Shown here: positions 24,241 through 34,489 of the stretch, one piece after another | Layout of the letters: each line of letters begins with the position of its first letter | Position numbering within the stretch: position 1 is the stretch's first letter | Assembly: GCA_905221605.1 (NCBI GenBank) | Contig: CAJNDS010000152.1 | Span: forward strand, 165,697-213,847 | DNA length: 48,151 bases | Origin: Symbiodinium natans | Lineage: Eukaryota; Sar; Dinophyceae; Suessiales; Symbiodiniaceae | Reading direction: 5' to 3' | Position numbers and translations under genes: made by a program | Notes under the pieces: model-generated | The model's input: the letters and a program-made list of their open reading frames with translations, nothing else | The model's database searches: none | What the model was told of the DNA's origin: nothing

Positions 24241-25438
24241 GTGAGAAAACTCGGCACAAGCAACGTCTTTGGGCCTTTGGGCCTTCGGCAACTGCAAATG
24301 CCAAGATGTACCATGAGTGCAAAGTGCAGTTTGACTCAGGTTCAAGCTTCCGGAGGCAGATTCCCTGAGAACCGAGGCAGGAGCATGCGGGGCTTTCATG
24401 TCGGAAGGTGACCTTTTTGGTTCGGACAGATCTTCCTTTTTATTTTCCTATATTCTTGTGCGAAGGGTACCAAGAGAGCGTACTGAATATTGTTAGAAGG
24501 CCCCACCCCGCAAGTGAGTGAGTGACCGATCGCCTGCCGAACAAAAGCAAAAGAACGTGCCCGGTGTGTGAATTACAAAGAAGCGTGAACCAAAACGCAC
24601 GGAACAACAGAACAAAAATTACCGGGGTCAGCTTGTGTTGCTCATGTTTTAGCACCAAATTTCCTTTGAGCACGTGATACTTGCGGCTTGCATGAAGCCT
24701 GATCCCACAGCAGCGACAGCAGTAGTTCTGGCCCCAGTAAGCCCCAACCTGGTCACATCTATAGCTCTGCCAGGCGAACGGAAACGACAGCCCAACATCA
24801 AGACAACATCAATAGGAGTCAGTTGGACAATGTATCGAGCCGATCTCGACGTACATAAATGGCCACTACCACTACCATGCCCTCCTCGAAAATCACGTTT
24901 GCTTTCCTTTCACACCGAACGTACTCGTACGCGAACTTGAGTTCCCTTGCTTGCCTTCTGAATAATTTGCAGTGCTTCGAACAATCATGGATCATAGGCC
25001 ATGTAACATCAACGCTAACTCGCTCCGCTGCGGCTTGACTGGAGTCCTGCAGCGTAAACTCGCGGGTTCACGGGCTTTCGGGAAAGACTAAGTGAGCGTG
25101 GGAGTTGGCAGTCCCAGGTGCGCTCCGAGTGGGCAGAACAGTAGGCAAGTTTGGACGTATTGACGTATTTGGATGTATTTGGATGTGTTGTGGAAGATGC
25201 GATGAGGTTGATGTGCCCAGGTTGAGCCGTAGGCAGCACAGAAGCAGTACATTCAATGCGAAATGCAGCCACAGCACCTGTTCCAGTCTGCTCGTTTAAA
25301 GGGCTTTGCGAGCTTTCATCGTGCACTGAGAGTCATACTAGAAGGTGCAACATGGATGCTATGCCGGTCATTGTCGCAAGGAAGCAAGCTGATGCAAGCG
25401 AGGCACGTGACTTGTGATGTCAGGTGCAATCACTTCAG

Positions 25439-25515
25439 CTCGAAGCGAGCCAGCTCGCAGATCAGCTCGCAAAGATTTCCAGTGCAGTGGCCGCGGAAGG
25501 CCAAGCTTTCAAGAA
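25439..25515 (+). CDS. Candidate internal exon, coiled-coil sequence
   Basis: The segment is bounded by CACTTCAG and GTGAGCGTTT. It encodes LEASQLADQLAKISSAVAAE and then GQAFKK, a regular amphipathic helix. The splice signals are textbook GT-AG, unlike the GA-AG introns of the SDS22-like gene; dinoflagellates use both. A following candidate at 25795-25842 (LWKAKKEVESKE) does not join in a unique phase. Confidence 0.28.
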
Positions 25516-25899
25516 GTGAGCGTTTTTGCTCGGTTATTCGGGGAACCGTGTGCTGCCCTTTCAAGAGATGCTGTTGTAGATGGTTGATGTAGCAGTTTCT
25601 TGGGGACTCCGTTGCCCTGTCAAAGGCGGGAGCGAGCCAGAAGAGCCGGCAGGGGTCTTGGACGTTTACGGCGTTCCGACCTGGGATAAGTCCGACTCAA
25701 ATGTGCAGGTTTTGTGAATCTAGCTCTTTTCGTGTTTTTTTTTGCCGTTTGTGCGATTTTCTATTGGACACGTGTTGGAATGATTGTAAATGTAGCTGTG
25801 GAAGGCGAAGAAGGAAGTGGAGTCCAAAGAGTCCACCGAGGGTGCCGACTAGTGACGATGGCATTCAGCAGTGATGCGTGGCATAGCCATGCGTGCTAG

Positions 25900-28800
25900 T
25901 AGCAGTGTAGCACGTGAACGGCCGGATTAGATGCGACGACAACTATCGACAGAGCCTGAGCAGACGCTTAACGTTGCTTGACTTTTGAAAGCTGAATGCG
26001 TGGAGGCGGAGGCGCCAAAGAAAAACTTTCGGAACGACTCAGTTGGGAGAAGCTCGAGGCCCAATTCACCATCCTCTTTTTCGTTTCTGCCTTCGTCTGC
26101 TCTTTCTGTTTTACTTTCTGGGTTGCACTGCCTGCAGGCGATGTCAAATGAAGAGCGGTTTGCACTAACGCAGGTCCGGCGGGTTCTGATGTGCGTCACA
26201 AATGGCATATGAGCAAGAGTAGCCTCTCATGGCCAATGCCTGTGCAGGAAGTTGGTCCAGCGTTTGGACTCTCAGTAGCAATTGTGGCCTTGTGCTACTG
26301 GTCTGCAGCTTACAGTGCAGTGAACAGCCCTGTGTGGCGCTAGAATTTCTAGCGCGAGGTCTATCACCCTCCCGATACTCCTGAACGCCTACCATGACAG
26401 CACCGGCGAATGGCCTCGAATCGAGGACGTGGCACCATGTGCGCAAATTTTCTCTGCTGTCTGCGGAATCTGCGCAGGAGATCTTCTCACTATCTGATGG
26501 TGGGAGGGCAGCAGGGGCTGTTGCAGGCCCCAGCTCCAGGAGGGCACCAAGGTGTTGCATGTCTTAGAACTGAGTTGAAGAACTAGTTGCAACCCCAAGG
26601 GCAATTCAAAAAGTTGAGGCGATTGCTTTCTCCCTGGAGAGGCATTTTGGGTTTGGCCGCTCTGCTGAAGCCCCTGCGGATCGCCGCCGCCATCGCGCTC
26701 ACCCCATGGACGGCCCGGGGAGCCGAGAGAGAGAAAGAGCGATGCGAGGTCACTCATAGCAAATGATCTCCATAATGGCAAAGAGTCAAACAAATCCAGT
26801 CTGCAAAAACTAACTCTCTAATAAGTTTAGTTTAGGAATGTCTAAGAGGCTGACAATGTCTTGCCTCTCGTTCCCTGGTGCGGCTCTCGTCCACATGCAC
26901 CGCGCAATTCTTTGGACTGGCCGGGGCAGTCTTGTGAACTAAGGCTTTCACAATCTGACAAGAAAGAGGACACCGATTGAAGTTCATGAAGTTCATGCAG
27001 AGTGCACTCGGTACAGCCTCGGTACAGCCTCGGTACAGCACATGGACATAGTCCAAGATATGTCGGAAGGACGGAGCTGGGAAGCAGTGACGAGCCTGCC
27101 ACATAGCCCTTCCATTCCATTCGCGGTCTGAGATAATTTTCCAGCGCCAGAGCGTTGCCTGCCACCCAGAAACCATTCGCAACTTCGTCCTGAGAGGGAA
27201 AGTGCTTCACTTCTTTGCATGGCTAAGCTTCGACACTGGAGCCGAAGCCATCTGCAGAAAAAGGGGTGTCGTCTGTATCATTGGGGGAGGGAGGCTGCCG
27301 TGCCGGGCAGCCACTGTACGACATGTCACGGCATTGTCACGGCACTCATTACGCAATTGATAACTTCATGTTGTGTTGAATCTCCTCTAGTGCGCCCGAC
27401 AATGCAAGACATGTTGTCCATTGGCGTCCATTGAATTAAATGCCATTAAAATCGAGTACGTGCGTGCAGATTCTAGCAGCTAAGCTATCGATCGTACTTC
27501 AAGTCCGTATCAGAAATATCTGCACCATCCACCGATTTAAACGTTTAATCGACAATCAATGACCTCTCGGCCTTCTCTTTGCAACATCTTGCAACGAGGT
27601 ATCTCGGCCCATCTTGCTCAAGGACAGTTTTCAGAACTAGTAACTGTGCCCGCACCTTCTCTATAGGTAGCCAGGCGAACATTGCATCGTCCGGAGGGCT
27701 TAGGCCTTAAGGTTTGGGGGCGGTTGCAGGTGACCGCAAAAACTTGTAGAGAGTTGTTTTGAGGCTCTAGCATGTTGGTTTCGGCTTAGAGTGGTGCTGG
27801 ACGAAAAGGGAAACCTGTCACAGCCCTCGTGACATGCTCTGCCGTTATTTACTTTGAAAAGCCCAAGCAGCGGGACACTAGCGGGAGAACGGTTGTACTG
27901 CATAATTATTTCGTAAAGTATATGGGTACACTAACTGCCTGGAGTGAACAAGTCAAAGGTGAAAACAAGCAAGTCCAGCTAGCGAGAGAACGGGAGAAGT
28001 GGCACGGCGTTGAGGTGCTCTCCATACGACAGTCCATGAGGCCGTCGCGTTGGCATTGGCCGATTCGTGCTCGCACCAAGACTGGCATCCTCCATCCATC
28101 CATCCATCCATCCATCCATCCATCCATCCATGCGTTCTTTCATTGTCCTGTGCTTCCTGTACTGACCATGCAGCTCGATGCCCGGACCGTTTTTCCAACA
28201 ATACGTGAAGCAGATGATTGCGCTGACCTCGATCAGGACTCAGGACGAGCCACAAAAAGTTCGCATGCCGAGAATTGTAGAGCGAAAGAAAACACATACA
28301 CGAACCATCACTGACCGCTGAAAATTGCGAGTGCCAGCATTTCACTCGAGTTCCCCATGTCTGCCGACGATGCGAAACGGCCCGAATTGCCGCTGACCAG
28401 GTCACAGCCTCCCGTGCCCTCAATGGCCTTATAGCGTCCATAGCCACGCAGTGCCCTCTTCTGCTCGGCACTCGAATGCGCTCGAGCGGCCCAGTCCACC
28501 GCCCTTTGTACATGCCCACGCCAAGCGACGCAGGCGCAACAGACACGCACGTAGCAAACAGTTCTCGCGCAGGTCGCTCAGCCGCTAAAGGAGTTTGTTC
28601 CACCGCACACAGCAGAGTTGGCATACTTGACAACGGCCCAAGCACCACGCTGGCGGAGTTCAATCGTAGGTTTCATCTCGGTAAGAAACGCTTGCTTCGA
28701 TGTCAGAGTTGAAGGATGCCAACGAGCTCTATTCCGGCCTTTGACGGACGTCCTGCCAGACATGGGCGCTAGCTCTTGTGTTTTTGATGGATTCGCGAGC

Positions 28801-29394
28801 ACAAGGAGCCGGCACAGTTCGGAACTGCGCTTCTTTGGCCTTGCGAGCGATGCGCACGGCAGGCAGTCGTGGTCCCGGCCTCACGACAGACGCGATTGCC
28901 GGCTCGTTTAAGGGGACAGCTCACGAGCGCAACAGACCCGAGCGTGGGCAAGAGGCCGAGAGCATCCAAGCGGCGCGGGCGCGGGCACCGGGCAAGGACG
29001 AGGGTCAGCTACAGGCGGTTCCGGCCTCAGCTCGGCGGAAGTGGGCAAAGCCGTGAAGACCTTGGGTGCGAAAGGACCGGACTGGGAATCAAGCAGCGCT
29101 TGCGAAAGGAAACCCGCAAGCACTGCGCTGCCAGCCCCGAGTGAAGTTTGCAGGCTGATCGTCGGGTTGGCCTGCTGCGGGGGGAGGGGCATCATGTGCA
29201 AGTCCATCCCGCACCGGGGCCTGGAAACCAGCGCCAGAAACAGCGGGGGCCCCTTTCCTCAGAGCTGACAGCGACGGTGAGGCGTCAGCAGGCTGGAGGT
29301 GGCGTGTGGCTGATGTGACAAGTTGGGGGCATGCCATCGGCCCGGGATGCAAAGCAGGCCCCCGCGCAGCCTCAGTCCACCATGCAGAGAACTG
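25900..29394. other. No supportable gene
   Basis: Only short exon-like pieces (for example MSNEERFALTQ at about 26140) and the (CATC)n run are seen. GC rises from about 28.8 kb toward the retroelement zone. The sequence there (28850-29260) has no recognisable block, though it may be a decayed 5' LINE region. Confidence 0.4.
28086..28131. repeat. (CATC)n tetranucleotide microsatellite
   Basis: About eleven perfect CATC units occur. The WMDG repeat seen on the minus strand is its translation and not a protein signal. Confidence 0.97.
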
Positions 29395-29590
29395 AGTTGG
29401 GCCCGCCCGCAGAGAAGGCCTTTGGCTAAGGGCTCGGCACGTTGCTCGGCCAGATGGAGGTGTGCAGGGCATCACCACGGGGATGTAATTCGTCGGCTCG
29501 TTTCCCGGGTGTTGGCTCCGGCGTGGGCATCCACGTTCGACGACGCCACACGCCAGCAAACGCTCCTGTCAGTGCGCGAAGCGGGATGCA
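29395..29590 (+). mobile_element. LINE reverse transcriptase fragment, N-terminal fingers
   Basis: The motif RPDGGVQGITTG, followed one frame over by DVIRRLVSRVLAPAWASTF and DDATR, matches the start of the reverse transcriptase of dinoflagellate LINEs (pattern KPDGGVRGIATGDVFRRLVSR). A one-base loss at about 29482 separates the two halves. Homology fades after about 29590 and no palm motif follows, so this is a truncated, dead copy. Confidence 0.7.
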
Positions 29591-30050
29591 TGCTGGCTGC
29601 GCGCCCCATTGGAAACAGACACGAAGCTCGCGTGACTCCGCATCGCGCAGGAGGCCGTGCCTCGCGCGCGCAGACCCGCGACAAAAAGATAAATGCCCAA
29701 AACGAAAGGGCAAAGCGTGAATCTACTGTTCATTCTGTTGGGCATCTTTCGCGCGGGCGTTAAGCGCTTCATTTGCCGCTCATTATATATTATGATTGTG
29801 CTCACTGCACCCCTGCCAGAGTAAAAAAATAAATGGGCACATGTTTACAGTATCTATACCCTCCTGCTTTATTTCCGGTCGTGCCAAAGTTACTAGGTTT
29901 TCTTGGGGCAGCAGCAAAATCCGGTCGCACCTGCAAATGCTCACAAAAGATACGGTCATTTTACAGGGTATTTTACGCCTTTTAAGGCCATTTTACGCTT
30001 TTTTACGGCCGCCAGGTGTGGCTGCTTACAAAATACGGGCGCAAGACCTT

Positions 30051-30074
30051 TTTTCCGTGGAGCCTCACGGAAAA
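30051..30074. repeat. Perfect 9-bp hairpin inside the AT-rich island
   Basis: The arms TTTTCCGTG (30051-30059) and CACGGAAAA (30066-30074) are exact reverse complements around a 6-nt loop. The run of T before the first arm would read as a poly-A-flanked stem on the other strand. A terminator-like or structural role is possible; only the dyad itself is seen. Confidence 0.5.
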
Positions 30075-30227
30075 CGAGGTTTTTCACTTTTCCCGCTTTA
30101 TTTGTGGTCGTTTGCGGTTGCATTGGTTTCACGCGCAAACATAATATTCATAAGTTACTAGTGTCGCCGTATATTTTGTATTACTAATGAATCTCGTTTA
30201 GGATCATATCCTTGTCCTTTGATCATA

Positions 30228-30425
30228 ATGTCTTTTTGGAAGATTGTTTTTCTGTTAGCATTTTTAATTGCAGGAATCTTCTTGGGTTTACATTACACAT
30301 CAGATATAAATTCAGCATGTAGTATGGATGGTGTTTACGTAATCTTCACTCTCATGGTGTATCAGCGTGCTGTATCGTTTGTCTTTGCGTATATGTCTTC
30401 ATCTTGGAAGAGCAATATCTTATGA
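30228..30425 (+). CDS. Small two-helix membrane-protein ORF in an AT-rich island
   Basis: A 65-codon frame begins MSFWK; an in-frame ATG lies three codons upstream at 30219. Residues 4-22 (WKIVFLLAFLIAGIFLGLH) form a clear transmembrane helix. A second hydrophobic stretch (VYVIFTLMVYQ, then VSFVFAYMS) follows a short loop with DINSACSMDG. Unlike the rest of the window the surroundings are AT-rich, and the frame is not built from repeats. I do not recognise a family. It could be a piece of an organelle- or virus-derived insert, an exon, or chance. The chance reading is weakened by the ordered hydrophobic pattern but not excluded at this length. Confidence 0.25.
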   Translation: MSFWKIVFLLAFLIAGIFLGLHYTSDINSACSMDGVYVIFTLMVYQRAVSFVFAYMSSSWKSNIL

Positions 30426-30687
30426 AGTCCAAGTACTTGGTTCGACACCAGCGCTGTTTCAGGACCAGTGGTGTTCGGGGGCCGCCGGTTTCGTCATAAC
30501 GTCACCCAGCATTACTGCCAACACTTTCGCCGATGCTGATCAGCAACAGCAGTACACGCAACAACGGCAGCATGATTTCCAACATGCAGCGGCGTTGGAC
30601 GCGGATAGCTTCTGTCTGGCGCGATTCGCTCGCACAGGCCGCCGCGTTCAACGCATTCGCACGGGCCGTAATTCTTATAACTTGTAG

Positions 30688-30950
30688 CACCTGCCCGACT
30701 TGAGTGGACAACCCTTTGCAATGGAAGAACTGCAGGCTGCACTCCACCAGTGTAACTTTGGCAAAGCACCTGGTTGTGACATGTTGTGACAACGTCCCAC
30801 ATGAAGCCCTTTCTATCCTTTTCTGAGCGGTTGATTTTGAATCGGGTTCGCCCTCGCAGTGACCCGCGGTTGGATGAATATCAAGCAGGGTTCCGATATG
30901 GTGCCGACGTTCAAGTTCATGCTCCCTTCGCTTGCGTCAGGACGTGCCTA
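30688..30950 (+). mobile_element. LINE reverse transcriptase fragment, jockey/L1-like family
   Basis: FAMEELQAALHQCNFGKAPGCD is the classic region 0 of non-LTR reverse transcriptases (EEL..AL...K.GKAPGxD). It is followed by NVPHEALSILF in another frame and then by ERLILNR and LDEYQAGFRYGAD, the QaGFR motif. About 50 residues normally between the VPxE and ERLI blocks are missing. A 10-bp tandem duplication at 30773-30792 shifts the frame right after GCD. The family differs from that of the other plus-strand fragments. The copy is dead. Confidence 0.75.
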
Positions 30951-31234
30951 CTGTGCTCTTCTAGCAGATGCAGACCTTTTGATGTTGCGTGGCGTGCTGC
31001 GGCCCTGGTGCACAGAGCATTCTTCTAACCTGAGCTCCCGCAGCGCTGGGACTGAGAGGCGGATGGTTGTACAAATTATGCACTGGAGCGTGGCGGTGAC
31101 GACGCCCCGGGCCAGCGCACTGCTGCCGAGGGAAGGGTTGGGCAACACGCCCTCGCAACCAACATTTCGCGACAGTATGATGGTGCCGGCTAGGCCACCG
31201 GATGCCCGGGCGCTGGTGCGGTCCACATCGCAAG

Positions 31235-31565
31235 GGCAATGAGGTGTCGGAGGGCCTTCAAACGGCGACGCACAGGGTTTGTTGCGACACCTGGTTCGAC
31301 TGCTGTCCTGCAGAGTGCCGCCGGCCCTAGGCCTTACGGGCCGCTGCGGCTTCAGGCGAGACGTGTCGCTGGTGGGCATGCTGTCTGTCGCAGTGCAGCA
31401 GGCGGTTGCCAACCCAGCCTCGGCCTGCGATGCCCCAGTCGCCGCATGCCCGCCAGCATCACGGTTGGGGCCGAGGTGGCGTCCCGGGAAAGCCACGTCT
31501 GGAGGACGTGCTTGCCCTAGCAGATGCGGAAGTTCCTGCCTGGTCCCATTGAGGGTGGCATAGTA
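31235..31565 (+). mobile_element. LINE 3'-terminal fragment (C-terminal region)
   Basis: GMLSVAVQQAVAN in one frame, and EDVLALADAEVPAW in another shortly after, match the last conserved blocks I know at the C-terminus of dinoflagellate LINE polyproteins. The two blocks are out of frame with each other. The preceding sequence (QTATHRVCCDTW) looks like decayed upstream sequence of the same element. The copy is truncated at its 5' end, as expected of LINEs. Confidence 0.6.
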
Positions 31566-31924
31566 AACGGGCATAGAGTCAAACCACTGGGACGCGATTT
31601 CAATAAGGTGCGTAAAAACAAAGACATGTGTCAGCACTTCCAAGAGGCAAGCACCAGCGCCGTGGGTGCTGACTTTTTCGACACGTTTTTGACAATGTTT
31701 TGTTCGGACCCGAAACCACTCTTGGCACCGCAGTCGCGGGCCCGATGTGTACAAACCTAGAAGCCCAAAAACATAGCACGGCACCATAGGCCCGCAAGGC
31801 CGGGTGCGGAAAGATCTAGTAAAACCGCTCACCCACAACCGGGAGGGGGGGGGGACTTGCACTACGACTTAATGCATCGCCTGCTTGTGCATTCGTCCAT
31901 TACACTTAGTGCATCGCTCAGTCT

Positions 31925-32050
31925 TCGCACGGCACATGCTCGTGCATTCTTCCAGGCACCTCCTCGCAGTCCTCATCCCACCGGGGCCCCGTTGCGCGTG
32001 CTGCTCCTGCGTCGACTGCGCGCGGCCAACTTGGGCTCCGTTCCAACGAC
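31925..32050 (+). mobile_element. Short LINE C-terminal fragment
   Basis: HARAFFQAPPRSPH followed by LRVLLLRRLRAANLG matches the block in dinoflagellate LINEs that precedes a Cys-rich motif (pattern LFRVLLLRRLRLPLPL). The match ends abruptly. The parallel block is also present at 35385-35470 in the longer copy, which supports the assignment. Confidence 0.5.
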
Positions 32051-32699
32051 TGCGTGATACTGCGTGCGTGCCCGCTCCCGAATCACACCGTGATACTCAG
32101 TGTGATGTTGCGTGACATCGCTGTGCCGGAGGAGGGCCACTAGGTTGTCCAGTGCTCGTGAGCAGCGACAGGAGTGGTTTTTCGTGTGGGACCAACCAAG
32201 GCGCAATGTATGCGTTCACTAAATCTCGTGGCCAACTCCTTAGCGCCCTCATGCTTACGAGCCGCTGGTTTCTTCGTGGTCTTTGCTTGCACACAGTTTG
32301 GCAACTGGGGTCCGCAGGCAAATGAGTTGACCTCAGATTTGCAAGCTCGCAATGTGTTGCAATGCTGGTCTTCTGAATTCTGTGCATGAACCAATAACCA
32401 CAACACGCGATGCTCCGGAGTCCAACGCCCATGTCCCTGATGCGAGCTGCGCACGTGCATTGGCAAATTCTGGTGGCACGTCAACAGCTGCCCCTGCTAA
32501 CTTCCTAGCCCAGACATCTTGAGCACTGGACCATGAAGGCACAGCATGTTGCCGGAGAACAGACGATACCTGGGCATTCATGTGTCGCATTGTCTCCTCC
32601 CAATTTTTTTTTCTAGATTCATCCGCGTCGCGACTCCATCCGACAACGCATTGGGTCGGAGGGACGCATGCGCGAAGAGCAGCTCTTGCATGCTCTTGC

Positions 32700-33500
32700 A
32701 TGCTCTTGCTCGATCAACTCCCAGAGCTCCCGGATCTCCAGTGCGCCTGGCTCCTGCTCGCCCAATGCGCCTTGCCGCGCGCCAACCACGCGCTCAGAAC
32801 CGTGCCTCCCAGCCACGTCGCAGCCTACGCAGTCGCGCTTGACGCGGCGTTGTGGGACATGCTGATGCGCTGCTTGGGGGGAGACCTCGAGCGCCATGCA
32901 CGAGGGCCGATGCCCTGCCCGTCACCCAGGCCCGCTGTGGCGGCCCTGGAGCTGCTTGCGCTGTGCCGCGGACGCCAAAGCCACTCTCCAAGCTGACGGA
33001 TGGGCAGACTGCCCTTCCTGGTCCGCACTGGCTGGTGGCGCCCGCCCAAGCGCGCCGGACGAGAACCCCGCCTCTCGCTCCAAACCGCTGGGGGGGCGCG
33101 GGGGCGCACGGCTGCGGCCGCCGAATCTCTTGGCGCGCCGGGCCAAAGTCGTGGAGCGCGCATGGGTCCGTGTTGCTCGCGAGGCCGATGGCCCGGAGGC
33201 CGGAGGGCCAGGTCGCCCCGGCAGTGCGGGCGGGGGACCAGCGCCGCCGGACCTGGTGGTCAGGCCAGGAGTTGGGGTGGTGCGTTTTGCTGCGTGTTCT
33301 CGGCAACGAGGTTGAAGGGTGCTGGAACGACCAGGCCCGCGACTTCCTGCCCTTGACGCGGTTGCGGGGCTGCCGCGCCCCAGTGCGCCCCCGCTGCTGT
33401 GCGGCGAGCGGCTGGGCGCGTTGGGGGGGGGTTGCGGTGCAAGTGGCCGTGGCCGAGACTGCTTTGGGCCCGACCGCAGCAGGACTGCAACCCGCCGGCT
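32700..33500 (+). mobile_element. LINE fragment from reverse transcriptase thumb to C-terminus
   Basis: Blocks occur in the family's order but in different frames: LPELPDLQCAWLLLAQCALP with HALRTVPPS and ALWDMLMRCLGG (32706-32890), GWADCPSWSALAGGARP (33000-33060), LLARRAKVVERAWVRVARE (33125-33185), WNDQARDFLPL (33320-33355), and GWARWGGVAVQVAVAETALG (33405-33465). Several frameshifts and deletions separate them. It starts downstream of the catalytic palm, so it cannot encode an active enzyme. Confidence 0.72.
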
Positions 33501-33509
33501 TTAGAGCGG

Positions 33510-33810
33510 TGACTGCTTTCCGTTGCTGCGGCCTCAGGCCCGCGAGACCTTCCTGGCGGCGGAAAAAAGGCGTGTGGAAAAAACAATTCAAATATATTCA
33601 GCAGCGGGACGCTGGCGTTCATTCGCCGCCTCGCGCGGGTCCGCAGCCGCACGCGGGCCCCCTCGGCGGTGGACTGCCCTTGCAGCGCTCGCAGCCATGC
33701 GGGCCCACGCGCAGTCCCTGCTGGAGCTGCCGGTCTGTCCGCGAGACGCCGGTGATGGCGCAGAGATCCGCTTGGGATGCTTGGGGGACTTGCTAGCTGA
33801 GCGGCCGTGA
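33510..33810 (+). mobile_element. Second LINE 3'-end fragment adjoining the previous copy
   Basis: RRWTALAALAAMRAHAQSLL, ELPVCPRDAGDGAEIRLG and CLGDLLAE resemble the terminal WW..LLAVAAQRA..LLELP and L.DLLAE blocks of a related LINE. The equivalent block has already occurred at 33405-33465, so this seems to be a separate, nested or adjacent copy. The intervening run AAAAAAGGCG near 33565 and AATATATTC may mark the junction. Confidence 0.45.
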
Positions 33811-34009
33811 AGGACCGAGAACTCTCACGTGCAGGTGAAAAAAAGGTGCGAAAAAAATATTTTGCGCTGGCATTTATCAAGCTGTTGCTGTCAATGCCAC
33901 GAACAGTGCCGTAGGAGTTACAACAGCATTCATTGAACAGGCATTGAAAAACTTCAATCTGCCAGGTGTTTGTTCACGAATATGAGTCTCAGTTTATTGA
34001 GCTCTGTTT

Positions 34010-34305
34010 TTGACCCGGCGTCGAAGGTCGCTCTGTTTGCGCTTGGCCAGCCCCGGCGTCGAAGGTCGCTCTGTTTGCGCTTGGCCAGCACGACGCGCTT
34101 GCGGCGGCAGCGCGACAGCTGGAGGCGGGGCGACCAGTGGACGACATTTACGTCGTCACCTCTCCGTCGCGCGCCTGCGGCCAATTGGATGCTGTCACCG
34201 CCACCTCAGCTCCCAGACCTGCAGTGTGCCTGGCTGCTGCTCCTGTTTTGCGTTGCCTCCCACGCTCAGCACCTCTTGCGCACCTTTCCCCAGCCACAAT
34301 AGCCG
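34010..34305 (+). mobile_element. LINE reverse transcriptase palm fragment with degraded DD motif
   Basis: ALFALGQHDALAAAARQLEAG leads into GRPVDDIYVVTSPSRA (34137 onward). This is the family's motif C, normally (F/L)LDD(L/I)YVVT, with the hydrophobic residue before DD changed to Pro-Val. It is followed, after a large internal deletion and a frameshift, by LPDLQCAWLLLLFC and LLRTF. A 38-bp tandem duplication (about 34015-34090) repeats the LFALGQ-coding part. Confidence 0.72.
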
Positions 34306-34489
34306 AGTACGCGTACGTGTGCGCATAACGATGCGCGCCAAGCGTCCACCTCGACGACCAAGGATGGGGCCAGCGGCCCGGATGGGAGGCGTGTCGGGCC
34401 CGGTGTCTGGGCGAATGGTTGGCAAAGAGGCCATCCCTGCCGACCCTGCGACGATGCTGGCGCCAGACCTCCTGCACTCCTCTTACACA

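Larger units (their letters stand above)
29770..30430. other. AT-rich island of unlike composition
   Basis: About 650 bp are visibly richer in A and T than the GC-rich flanks. ATTTTAC/TTTTACG motifs recur at 29957-30006, and a perfect hairpin lies at 30051-30074. The island sits between two LINE fragments of different families (29395-29590 and 30688-30950). It holds the two-helix membrane ORF. The composition suggests separate ancestry, such as organelle DNA, viral DNA or a foreign insert, but no diagnostic gene is present. Confidence 0.5.

Noticed and set aside
27953-28663. 236-codon minus-strand frame
   Set aside because: It runs through the (CATC)n microsatellite (WMDG repeat) and has no other signature.
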